Shown: positions 11,092 to 21,242 of the stretch, piece after piece | Layout: the number at the start of each line of letters is the position of its first letter | Position numbering within the stretch: the stretch's first letter is position 1 | Made by a program: the position numbers and the translations under genes | The notes under the pieces: model-generated | What the model was told of the DNA's origin: nothing | The model's input: only the letters and a program-made list of their open reading frames with translations | The model's database searches: none | DNA from: Ophiobolus disseminans | Taxonomy: Eukaryota > Ascomycota > Dothideomycetes > Pleosporales > Phaeosphaeriaceae | Assembly (NCBI GenBank): GCA_010093685.1 | Contig: MU006236.1 | Location: 711,068-775,067 of the forward strand | Reading direction: 5' to 3' | DNA: 64,000 bases

Positions 11092-11802
11092 GATTTAATG
11101 GGTCAGGCTGTACCATGAACGAGCTCCTCAAGCAATTCAATACAAAACCCAAGGTATCCCAAGTCTGAAGGGAAGTGTTGTACTTGACCAGGCTGTAGGG
11201 CAGCAAGATATCGACTTAAAAGCTCAAGGCTGCGCACGTCTAATGCTACTCAATCCGGCGGGTGCATACATGATATGATGTACACCTGTTCATGTCTGCG
11301 ATGCCAGCTACGTGGAGGTGCGCCAGTGGAAAGGCTGTATCTCAGCCTGCTCCCAAGCCAGGCGTGGCTTTCACCGAAACGACCAACGAATCCGTGAGGC
11401 TTGGAGGACTCGAAGCCTTTCGCTTATCAGAGTCCTCCAACATCAGCTTTCCATGCCAGATGATAGGCGATCGAAGCTTCCCTCGCGGGTTGCATGAGGG
11501 ACCTCGGAAGGCCGAGAGCCTTGACAATGGTGAGGCGATGCAAAACTCCAATAGGGAGTTTTGACGACAGCTGGAAGATGTATCATGTGAAATGCCATGT
11601 CAAAAACAGGGCAGGCTCTAATCAGGATGGCGACATGTAAGAAAGAGTCGTGGTGTCGTCGCGCCGGAACGCTCTTCCACCCATCTCGCACTAAAACCAC
11701 CCCTGCTCAGCCCTACGATTCGCGAGCTGCAGTGATGTCAACACTCCAAACTTTCCGTCTCACGCACTTTACAACGCAATTGCACCACCACAACACACAA
11801 GA
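11092..11802. other. intergenic, about 0.71 kb
   Basis: Divergent promoter region for the PARP-like gene and the COQ11-like gene. Several open frames near 11292-11700 on both strands overlap and lack any motif. Nothing else seen. Confidence 0.5.
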
Positions 11803-12854
11803 ATGGCCTCGGCAGCGAAAAAGAAGCTCGTCGTATGTGGAGGGAATGGATTTCTGGGTATGCACTTGCCAAATCTACCTTAGTGGAGCTATTGAAACTC
11901 AAAAGTGATGTTCCTAGGATAGCTGACATGTGAACTCGATGCATATCTAACACCATCTCCAGGAAGCCGCATCTGCAAAGCCGCCGCCCACCGCGGCTGG
12001 ACCGTAACCTCCGTCTCGCGCTCGGGCACCCCGCACTGGTCCTCCGTCTCATCGTCGCCAAACCCGCCAGACTGGAGCACCGACGTATCGTGGCAGAAAG
12101 GCGACGTCTTGGACCCTGCATCGTATACACAGCACCTCGAGGGCGCAGACGCAGTCATACACACCATGGGCATACTCCTCGAGGCAGACTATAAAGGCGT
12201 CGTCTCGGGCCGCGAGAGCCCGATCAAGGGCCTACAAAGAGCCTTCAGTACGACTAAGCAGGGGACGCAAAATCCGCTGGAGCGGAAAGGAGAAGCACTG
12301 AGGCCGATGGAGAGTGATGGCCAGTTGACGTACGAGGTCATGAATCGCGATACAGGTGAGCCAGCACACACAACCCCGCAGTACCACCGCTCCCACTTGT
12401 CGAAACGAAGAGCTAACACCACCACCCAGCCGTCTCAATCGCCCAAGAATCCTCCTCCCGCTCCGTCCCCACATTCCTCTACATCTCCGCCGCAGCCGGA
12501 ACTCCCATCCTACCCGCACGCTACATCACCACCAAGCGCGAAGCCGAATCCATAATAAGCAGCACATTCCCCCAGATGCGCTCCATCTTCATACGCGCGC
12601 CATTCTTGTACGACGCCTCGCGCACATTCACGCTGCCCATCGCTGCCGCGGGCGGCATAGCGAGTATGGTGAATAGCGCTGTGGGAGGGCGGTTGACGTG
12701 GTTGATGGGCGCGGGCGGGATTAAGCCGCTCAAGGCGGATCTGGTGGGCGAGGCGGTGGTTGAGGCGCTTGAGGACGAGGAGGTCAAGGGGGTGGTGGAG
12801 GTGCCGGATATAGAGCGGTTGGGAAATAGGGCGTGGAGGAAGAATATGTTATGA
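11803..12854 (+). CDS. coq11: COQ11-like atypical SDR, mitochondrial
   Basis: Three exons: 11803-11856, 11963-12355, 12430-12854, with GT..AG introns of 106 and 74 nt; about 290 residues. The first splice restores the dinucleotide-binding loop (VVCGGNGFLGSRIC, a GxxGxxG Rossmann motif). Later text such as VIHTMGILLE, FLYISAAAG and KREAESII matches the extended/atypical SDR family that includes yeast YLR290C (Coq11), a component of the CoQ synthome in mitochondria, and its NDUFA9-like relatives. The N terminus (MASAAKKK) is basic. The role in ubiquinone biosynthesis is carried over from the yeast family member and is inference here. No classical YxxxK is evident, as is usual for this group. 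Confidence 0.8.
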
Positions 12855-13275
12855 TTGGAAAAGGAGACGGGGGATGGAAGTGGGTGTATGATAATGTGAG
12901 TATATTCAGGCACTGGTTTCTATGTGTAATACATGGGATTTTGGGCTGCTCTGCTCTTCGCGCAATGTAGTCTACGTGATAAGGTTAGCAAAATGCAAGT
13001 GCATACGGTGCCGCAGATAGCCATGTATCAATATCTCAGTGCACGCTTTGATCCACAACTCCGCTCCCAGCGCGGCTACTCGGACACACCTAGGCTCTTA
13101 TCGCGTTATAAGTCCCATCGTGAATGGGCGGTAGCACGTACCCATGCTTCCCAATACAAAGATCAGTCATAGGGACCTGACTACTCACGCAGCCTTTTCG
13201 CGAGCCAATAGCAACATGCACAGCGCACTGAGGATAGACACTGTTTTCCTTGTTGACATTGTATAATTGGTGCGC
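12855..13275. other. intergenic between convergent genes, about 0.42 kb
   Basis: 3' flanks of the COQ11-like gene and RIO1. The 79-codon frame at 12933 has no support. Nothing else seen. Confidence 0.5.
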
Positions 13276-14898
13276 CTACTTCTTCCGACTCGACTGGCTC
13301 ACAAGCTTCTTCTTCATGTGCTTTGGCATCTTATCCTTCCGCTTCTCGCGCTTCTCCTCTTTGATCGCCTTCTTGTGCGCCACCTTGTCGTCGTGCTCCA
13401 TATTCTTCTTGCCGCGCCCAGGGCCCTTGTCGAAGATGCTCTGGTCCACTTCTGAGTCGGAGTCGCCGGCTTCCGAGTCGGCGTCTGGGTTCGACGCGTC
13501 GGACTCGGTGGGCTGGACGACTTTGTCTGCGAGTAGGGCTTGGTAGGGCAGGTTTGAACCTTCGCCTGCGTTTACGAGTGCGGCGTCGCGCTCGATGTCG
13601 TAGACTTGGTCGAGGGTTTGGGGGATGTACTGGTTGCGGAAGACTTCGTCGTCTTCGTCCTCTTTTTGCTTGTCTTCTTCTGATGAGGGTGCGCGAGAGA
13701 GTAGTGTGCGGATTGCCTCTTCGATCTGGGTCTGGTCCTGCATGGCCTTTGCGCCGGCCTCGCGTGTGACGAAGGTGAATGCTTGCCGCTCGCTGAGTAC
13801 CTCAACGTTTCGTGATCGGAAGAAGTCGGACACATTCTTGACATCCATGCGCAGAAATTCCAAACTACGTGGGTGGTCGTGTTCTACGGCTTGTGAGACA
13901 TCGATGATCCACTGCTTGCCCTCGTGGTAGAGAACATTGTACTCGCTCAGATCGGCGTGGACAAGTCGACATGTCTGATATAGGACACGCATGTACGCCA
14001 GCATCTCGATGTAAAGATCCTTCCACTTGGCCTCCTCCTCGTCGTTGGTCAGGCCCTCGAAGCGCACGTCCTTCAGCCGCGGCGCAGGCTTGCCCTTGCG
14101 GTCGCCAACAAAGCCCATGACCAGAACGTGGGTCCGCAGCGCAACAGGAGCCGGCGATGGTATGCCGGCATCGTGTATGCGCGCCAGATTGCGACGCTCC
14201 TTGTCCGCCCACAGCTTGACCATGGCGCGGTTGTTGCTCTTGTTGTAGCCTTGTCGGAAGCGGAACTCGCCCTCGACGTACTTTGCCCGGTCCTTGAAGA
14301 CGAGAATCGACGTCTTGTAGACCTTGACGGCGCGATGTATCGTCTCGGTGTTGTCAGACTCGCTCACGCTCATGGCGTGGTACACGTTCGCCTCCTTTCC
14401 GGTCGAGATGACGCCGTGTATCTCTGAGATGGTGTTGCGGTTGATGAGCTGCAACAATATCATCTGCGTTCTTCGGTCTAGCACCTGTTCAGTTGTCGCG
14501 CGGTCCGCCTTGTCCTTATCTCTCGCTCCTCCGCCAGTGGCGCCAGAGAACTTGTCGCTGAGGCGTATCTTGCCTGCATGCTTGGCTAAAGATGCGACTT
14601 GGTCGTCGATGGCTGCACTTGTGTTTGCCGATGGTTTCTGCGGGTTTGATTTCGGCTTGTAGTCGGCGGGCACTGAAGTGTCGTTGAGTTTGCGCTGGCG
14701 ATTGTACGTCTTTGTATAGTCGTGCCCGTCTCCTGAGATCAACTCAGGCACAATTTCCTCGCCATCTGACTCTTCGAACAGATCCTCAATATCCTCATCG
14801 TTTTCCTGCGCAGTCGCTGCCGGCTCCTCCTCAGTGTTGCGAACAGCTTCAGGCTCTTGGATCGGCTGCTCGGTGTGTTCTGGCGCGGTGGTTGCCAT
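13276..14898 (-). CDS. rio1: atypical serine/threonine kinase RIO1
   Basis: Single exon, 540 residues, the usual RIO1 length. It has an acidic N-terminal region, the RIO1 nucleotide loop STGKEANVYHA (about 170-180), the catalytic loop HADLSEYN, the metal-binding IDVSQAVEHDHP, and the RIO1-type segment SLEFLRMDVKNVSDFF. The C terminus is acidic and then strongly basic (Lys/Arg-rich), as in yeast Rio1. RIO1 acts in cytoplasmic maturation of the 40S subunit (20S to 18S rRNA processing) and in rDNA control. All key residues are present, so it should be active. Upstream of 14898 is a T/A-rich leader; no upstream in-frame start is needed. Confidence 0.95.
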   Translation of the reverse strand: MATTAPEHTEQPIQEPEAVRNTEEEPAATAQENDEDIEDLFEESDGEEIVPELISGDGHDYTKTYNRQRKLNDTSVPADYKPKSNPQKPSANTSAAIDDQVASLAKHAGKIRLSDKFSGATGGGARDKDKADRATTEQVLDRRTQMILLQLINRNTISEIHGVISTGKEANVYHAMSVSESDNTETIHRAVKVYKTSILVFKDRAKYVEGEFRFRQGYNKSNNRAMVKLWADKERRNLARIHDAGIPSPAPVALRTHVLVMGFVGDRKGKPAPRLKDVRFEGLTNDEEEAKWKDLYIEMLAYMRVLYQTCRLVHADLSEYNVLYHEGKQWIIDVSQAVEHDHPRSLEFLRMDVKNVSDFFRSRNVEVLSERQAFTFVTREAGAKAMQDQTQIEEAIRTLLSRAPSSEEDKQKEDEDDEVFRNQYIPQTLDQVYDIERDAALVNAGEGSNLPYQALLADKVVQPTESDASNPDADSEAGDSDSEVDQSIFDKGPGRGKKNMEHDDKVAHKKAIKEEKREKRKDKMPKHMKKKLVSQSSRKK

Positions 14899-15347
14899 GG
14901 TGGGCGATGTGGTGGTAAAAGATTCTCTGGGATAGACAGGCTCTTAGTTTGGGTTGAGAGTTTGGTTGGACTTTCTTAGGGGCTGCGTGGGTGGTTTGCC
15001 TGTTGTGGCACGAGTTGGAGGGTATTATATCGGCCGAGGCGAGGGTGACTGGTGAAACATAAAAAAAGGTGAGCTGCACGTCACTAGCTGCGGCAGAATC
15101 GCGGGGTGGCGGGGCGCGGGCGGTCAAGGCCTCTTCCGGTACGTTTCACCACCCCATCCTTGTCACTGGACCCTAAGTCATTTTCGATAGGTATCATCGC
15201 GTCAAACACGATGATGGATGAGACGGTGACCTATAAATTCCAAGCTTTAAACACGGAAAAGCATCACATATGACTCATCAAGTTGCATCGGTCGCAACAG
15301 AGGGACACCGCTGACTCTCAATTCCTTTTCAACGGGTGAAATGTGAA
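14899..15347. other. intergenic, about 0.45 kb
   Basis: RIO1 promoter side and upstream flank of the HET pseudogene. Nothing else seen. Confidence 0.5.
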
Positions 15348-16165
15348 ATGAAAACTTTCCATCTCGACACAGCGCCCGAGTATGCTGCTCTCTCGCACGT
15401 CTGGGCGAGCCATTTCCAGCACATTCAGTCATCGTTAACGGCAAAGACTTTGTGGTGAGGCAGAACCTTTTCGAGTTCCTAACAACGTTTCGCGATGATG
15501 AAGTCAACACCTGCTATCTGTGGGTGGACCAGATATGTATCGACCGAAGCTCCACACGTGAACGCAATCACCAGGTTCAGCTTATGGCGAGCATCTATGA
15601 TCGGTGCAAATTTACGGTTTCCTGGCTTAGTCTTTCGTCGCGCGAGGCCGCAGCTGCCTTCCTCGCTGACCGGAGCCACGGCAAAGCCAAAGCCTTGGTG
15701 TCGAATCACTATTTCACAAGAGTCTGGATCGTGCAGGAGATTTTGAAGTCCCAACATGTACGTCTCCTGTGTGCGGATATATGGGTTCAGTGGGAGCTTC
15801 TCGCCGGTGCCTTGTCTTCTTTTCCAATTTGGACAAACAACCGGGTGTCGCCTGCAACTTATCTCCTCGATAAAGATAGAGCGGAACCACTCACCCTGGA
15901 ACAGGTCATTGACAGATACGCCGGCATGAATTGCCAGGACCCTCGCGATAAGGTATTTGGATTCGTTGGTCTTGTAGCCGAGGGCGAAAGGCCGGAAGTC
16001 GACTATTGGAAAACACTGCGCGAAGTCTATATTGATGCTATCGCTATCATGTCAGGGAAAACTCGATTCAACAAAGACCAGACTACCAAGTACCTTCAAT
16101 TCGCGCATGATATGCGGCTGGAGGAATGGCAAATATCTCAACTCGGCAAAGTCTTCCATGCATAG
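15348..16165 (+). pseudogene. HET-domain (heterokaryon incompatibility) gene, frameshifted and truncated
   Basis: Frame 1 from 15348 reads the HET start up to EYAALSHVW; the next expected residues (GEPFPAHSVIVNGKDF) continue one frame away from base 15404, as if one G were missing from the tctgggcgag run. After that the frame is open to 16165 with HET motifs YLWVDQICIDR, IYDRCKFTVSWL and TRVWIVQEI, and a later segment YAGMNCQDPRDKVFGFVGL. A TAG follows, and coding-like text continues in the same frame to about 16302. HET proteins trigger nonself recognition cell death in filamentous fungi and vary strongly between strains. With a frameshift, an early stop and no long C-terminal part, this copy is probably dead. 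A sequencing error at the G run is the alternative. Confidence 0.7.
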
Positions 16166-17096
16166 AAGAAAACGCAAAAACGCGTCCCCACGTGGGATTC
16201 GGTCATAGACGCATTTGACCCGTTACTGGAAGAGTATTGGTGTTATGGATGCGACAACCAGAAACACTTCTGCGACTACGAGTGCGTACTCAATCTGTAA
16301 GGTACCAAAGATAGTAGCGAGCTGTATGTAGTCAACACCTATACTAAAAAGATAACAACTCTCACACGCGCCTTTAATAAATCTAGTACTAAATCTCAAT
16401 CCCGCACGGAAAAAAAGCCCCACCAAAAAATGCAAAAAAATAAATGCCACTCTGGAAGTTGAGGTAGAATCTTGGTTTCAAAGCAACCTGATCAGCATTC
16501 TGCCCAAAAACTGTATCCTCGGTTTTACCGCGGATTCGAACTTCCATCCTGTGAAAGGATAAAACTAGGATCTCGACCGGAAGAAGAAAGGTCGTGTGAG
16601 CAGTCCTTGACCTTAATCTGGGAGTTTCGAAGTTTCGGCTCAAATCGGCACCGCAGTATTCCAGCCGCAGTGATTTGGTGAACGGATGACGAAGTAAGTG
16701 GTATATATAGGGTAGTTGTTGGAGTTGGGGATAAATGATGTTGGGTGTGCTTGGGGAAGTGAGAGGTGAAGGTGTGGGCTGGGCACGTGCGGCCACGGAC
16801 GAACGCGCGAAATTGGTGTTGTGGGCGTTTGTGTGTCGCTGGTTCGAGGCGGCTGCGACATATACGCTGGATTGGCTTACTGATATGTACAACGCGGTCC
16901 CGAATCATTGCACTCACCCTTGAATATACACATATATGTTTTCAGAAGGTTATGAACTTGCGTAAGTGGCGGGTTCATTTAGCGAACGTGCGCGTTAGTG
17001 CCACGATCTGACCACAAGCGCGAAAGACATTGACAATTCTTCTTATTTCGATTACAACCATCGAACCAGGTGATTTGGTTCACCGCATACATTGAT
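16166..17096. other. intergenic, about 0.93 kb
   Basis: Contains the possible decayed 3' tail of the HET gene to about 16302, an A-rich stretch near 16405-16445, and overlapping short frames with no motif. No tRNA can be folded at the TTCGAA near 16537. Confidence 0.45.
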
Positions 17097-18210
17097 CTAG
17101 CGCCAGTATGAGGGACAAGTGGCCTTCGCAGCTAACCACGCCCGATCCAACGCCTCTACCACATCCTCTGGCAACGGACCCTTCTCCAGATCTCTTAGAT
17201 TCCCCTCCAGCTGCTGAAAGTTGCTCACCCCAATAACAACTCCATCTTCCCCGCTTGGATCTGTCGACTTGGTTCTCAAGGCTGAATGGTGGATAATCCA
17301 TCGCAATGCAGTCTCCAACATCGTGAGATTGTGCTTCTGCGTGGCCTCCTCCATGATTTTCAAGGCCTGAATGTATTCATTCTTCAAGAATCGCTCACGA
17401 TAGAGCTTTCCCCATTGGTACGAGTCGGAAAAACGCCCTTCCGTGGGTACGGCGTCAAGATCTGCTGATTTAATCTTGCCAGAGAAGAGCCCGCCAGCCA
17501 ATGGATTGTACACGACTATATCCATGTCGTACTTGCGACAACACGGAATGAGTTCAGACTCAATCTCACGAGCTGTGGATCGTCATCAGCGGGTTTATAG
17601 TGCAGAGGTGACATATGCTAGCTTACTTATTGCATTGTACATTGCTTGGTAGATGCTGGGTCTCACCCATCCACGCTCTTTCGCAATGTTATAGATTTCT
17701 GCAACCTCCCAGGAAGCGTAATTCGAGAGACCCAGCTTCTTGAATTTCCCTTCTTGATAGAGCTTATTCACTTCCGCAAGCGTGTCCTCAAAAGGAACTG
17801 TGCGGTCAGGAGCGTGGAGGTAGAAGATGTCAACCGAGTCTGTGCCCAGTTCTGCAAGCGATATGTTCAAATGCTTCCGCAGCTGGGAAGGGGCATGCCA
17901 GCCAGCTTCTTCTGGCCAAACTTTGGTTCCCAAAGTCAATCCACGCTCTTTCCACTTCGCACTGCGGGTCCAGGCTTCCTGCTGGCCGTTTACGTACATT
18001 CTCGCCGTATCAACTTCATTGTATCCATGCTGCTGGAAGTAGTCAAGATGGCGGTTGAATTCATCAAGCTCGAGAATCTTGGCTCCAGCTTGATCGACCT
18101 GGCCTGTCTTTCTCAGTTTGCGTTCAATGCCGGAAGGGAATGAAAAGCTCACCATACGTCATCAATCCGAGGATGATTCGCCCTTTCGAGCGGGAGATAT
18201 CTGCTGTCAT
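17097..18210 (-). CDS. aldo/keto reductase, AKR7 (aflatoxin aldehyde reductase)-like
   Basis: Three exons: 18210-18153, 18103-17627, 17572-17097, with introns of 49 and 54 nt; 336 residues, the normal AKR length. Splicing gives GRIILGLMTYG, then QVDQAGAKIL, and in the second join NAITREIESELIPCCRKYD. Catalytic Asp and Tyr lie in EVDTARMYV, the catalytic His in DIFYLHAPD and cofactor-binding residues in VVIGVSNFQQLEGNL. AKR7 enzymes reduce dialdehydes and other reactive carbonyls with NADPH in the cytosol. It is transcribed divergently from the SDR at 18702 over a 491-bp gap, so the two may share control. The substrate is unknown; detoxification or secondary metabolism are both possible. Confidence 0.88.
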
Positions 18211-18701
18211 GGTTTGTGAAATTGTGGATGATCGAAATCGGCGTACCAATTATTCAGGGAAGGAGTTAGTGTCTCGATGTTTCTGATGTTCGAGGGTGGA
18301 AAGACGCGGGGTTCCCACCTACTAGTCGCCCCTTCTTCTCCATTCTCTTGTATCAGAGCCACTTCTTGACGACACAAAAGGTCATATCAAAGATGCTTGC
18401 TCAGCTTACCCAATGCGGTCACGTTCGTTCCGATATCGAAGATGCCGACCTCTCCGAGCGAATCGCGGGGCAGCGTACCTACTTGCCCGATCTGTCGTAC
18501 TATAGTTGCACTTCCATGGTTGGTATAGGTGACATACTACTGTATGGTTCGCATGAGATATGATAATAGCGGTCAGTCACGGGGGTATAGACATCGTGTG
18601 ATGCCATCTACCCGACGTGTTATCAGTGACAGCGGATAAACCGACCCATTGCAGCCAGAATATCAAGTGCGAGACTCACAGCACCACACTTTCGAAACAT
18701 C
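18211..18701. promoter_or_regulatory. shared divergent promoter region of AKR and SDR genes
   Basis: A 491-bp gap separates the two divergent starts. The 71-codon frame at 18348-18563 has no motif. No specific operator could be named from the sequence. Confidence 0.45.
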
Positions 18702-19617
18702 ATGGCCGCCAAATTTCAAGATCAAGTTGTGCTCATTACTGGTGCAGCCAGCGGAATTGGGTAAGCCCACAAATCCTGTTCCTTTCCTAAAGTCTTAGGA
18801 ATGCAAAAGCCTAACAAAGCCTCAAACAGTCGCGCGACAACGCTCAAACTAGCCGCTCTCGGGGCTTCGCTAGGAATATGTGATGTCAACTCGACCGCCC
18901 TCAATGCGCTCGCCTCAGAACTCGGTAGCGCTCTAATACTCGCGCAGAAGGTTGATGTGAGCTCTGAAGCAGACGTCAAATCCTTCGTTCTCGCCATCAT
19001 TGATAAATTTGGAAGACTAGACCATGTCTTTAACTGCGCTGGTGTCAATCCTGCAAATATTCCCTTCCAAGAGACGAGCTTGGAGTACTGGGACAAGCAG
19101 ATTAACGTGAACTTGAAAGGCGTCTTTCTTGTAACCCGGGAGAGCCTACCGCATCTGAAAACGGGCGCGAGTATCGTCACTGTAAGCAGCATGTCTGGGA
19201 GCAGAGGAACTGCATTGCAGGGCGTATACAGTGAGTTGAACTGCGAACAAAACCGAAACATGCGTTGATTGAGTGTGTTTCAGATACAACCAAACATGGC
19301 GTTATCGGCATGATGAAGAGCGTCGCACTCGAAGTCGGCCCACGGGGCATTCGTGCCAATTGCGTGGCTCCAGGATACATCAACACGCCTACCAACTCTG
19401 GGATCGTGACAGGAGGTGAACTCGTCGAGAAATGGGCGAAAGCGTACGTAAAATGCCTGCTCAGCATTAAGAAGATGCGCTGACGAAAACTAGCTGTGCA
19501 CTGGAACGCTGGGGTACCCCAGAAGATGTCGCTGACGTAGTAATTTTCCTGTTTTCTGAAGAAGCACGTTACGTTAGCGGATCGGTCTATGAAGTTGATG
19601 GAGCAGTGAGATGGTAA
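18702..19617 (+). CDS. classical short-chain dehydrogenase/reductase
   Basis: Four exons: 18702-18760, 18830-19230, 19284-19443, 19494-19617; introns of 69, 53 and 50 nt; 247 residues, typical of classical SDRs. The first join gives the cofactor loop TGAASGIGRAT. The Ser of VTVSSMSGS and the split active-site motif Y-NTTK-H (Tyr before and Lys after the 53-nt intron) complete the catalytic set, followed by PRGIRANCVAPGYINTP and the C-terminal YVSGSVYEVDGA. It should be an active NAD(P)-dependent alcohol/ketone oxidoreductase. It pairs with the divergent AKR and lies upstream of the hydrolase and P450 genes. The substrate is unknown. Confidence 0.92.
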
Positions 19618-21242
19618 CTGCAGAGCGAGAAAGAAGCGTAGCAATGTTTACTACCAGAGTGCAAAGCAACACCCTTGAGGTTTTTTAATCTGTGTTATTA
19701 TGATCACATAGCCTTAGTGAGCTTATCGTTGTAGTCGTGTCCTATCTCTCGAAGGGCGAAAGCACTCAGGTTATCGAACACGGACATGCAAGGTTTTCTT
19801 GTGCTTCCTTTTCAAGCCAGTAACTGAGTTTCAGGCCAATGTGCGAATATACATCGTAGAAGCCAAGGGAGTGCTCCATATCTTTCTCAAGGCTTCTGCG
19901 ATGATCTCACCGCTTTCCTCGGCAGACGATGCATCTAGGAATGTCGCCGTTACCGTCTGTTTCGGTCGCGCAGCGGATGCTCGTATTAACGTAAGGAAGA
20001 TACCACCGGAACATTTGTCAGAACAAAGGGTTGTGCTGAACCTGTGCCACCTCTTGCCCTTTCGGCTGTATATCTGCTGGTATTTCCAAGCCTATGATGG
20101 CCTGGCTTTGGGTCAGAATCGACAAAAGCTCTGGCTGGTAATGGTGGCCCAAGATTACAATATCTTCGCTAAAAAGCGGGGGCGCAATTCCAACCTTGTG
20201 CTCACCTGGGCATCCGATTCAACGATGGATTGCTTTTTAACTTGAAGCCATCCTCGAGGACGTAGCCAACGCTTAGCGAAAGTGCTCTCTCGCCTGTAAG
20301 ACTCGATAGCCCGCGAGTAGATGCACGCGGACAACACAGCTTTGGTGTATCTCAGACCATTACAAGGTTGCTTTAGTGCCAGTCTCGCCGATTCATCTCG
20401 TCACCCAAACTTCTGCAGCACCTCACTCTCCGCAGAGTATCGAGATCAACTCTCCATTCCATACGCCCATGAAGGTGGGCAGCTTGCATCTGCAGCAATC
20501 TTGATCATGTCAGATTTGGCTGATATAGCTGCCAGCTTCAATCCGTCCGCGTCGACGTCCTACCATTCGGTCGAATTTTCAAGGATTTTGATGCTGCATG
20601 CGGCGTGGTAACTACACCGCATCGATTTTCTTGAACAGAGATACAGGCTGACAGACGGAGCAACGGCTCGGTCATCCAGCGGCACGGTGAACCGCAACGC
20701 GCTCGTTACGGGCGGGGATGCCCAGGTTAAGGTATACATGAGCCTGAACGATTGCACTAGGTTGATTTGGTATGGAATAAGGTGCGTGGGCGAAGTATGT
20801 AGGTGTGTGGCGGTCCGCGCGTCCGCACCGTTCTTTTTTTTTTTTGAACGCTCAGGACCCGCCAAAATGTGCACGGGCCCGAGCAACCAAAAGAACGAGC
20901 TCCTTCGAGCCGGCTAAGCCTTCGCCTCTCACCCACACACGAACCTTGCCTTTCCAAGCCTATCTATCAGCAAGGGGCCCCAGACACTTCCTTATTAGGC
21001 ATCCAAAGAGTGTTATCATTATGCATGCAAACTAAAATGATGAGATGCAGCAATGTTTCACACGACACAAAATTTCGAGACAACCTATATTACACCTTCC
21101 TCTAGTCACTGTAGAACAATGCGGATATTTCCCGTGAACTTAACCTTGGCCCACGGACTCACTCTAGGGCTCACTTCACTCCGGCTCAAAAGAAGTTCTT
21201 CCAATCCACCTGCTTCATCTACTTCCTCGCAATCTTGGAACT
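19618..21242. other. gene-poor stretch with possible decayed coding relic, about 1.6 kb
   Basis: On the minus strand between about 20580 and 19805 several short stretches in different frames read like protein (for example IVILGHHYQPELLSI and TATFLDASSAEESGEIIAEA) but are broken by stops and frame changes. I could not name the family. The plus-strand frames at 19799 and 20321 overlap this and have no motif. Further right is a 12-T run with short inverted arms (20829-20850) and the promoter side of the hydrolase gene. Confidence 0.35.

Noticed and set aside
16510..16600. tRNA-like TTCGAA on the minus strand
   Set aside because: The flanking bases do not form a T stem, and no acceptor or anticodon stem can be built.
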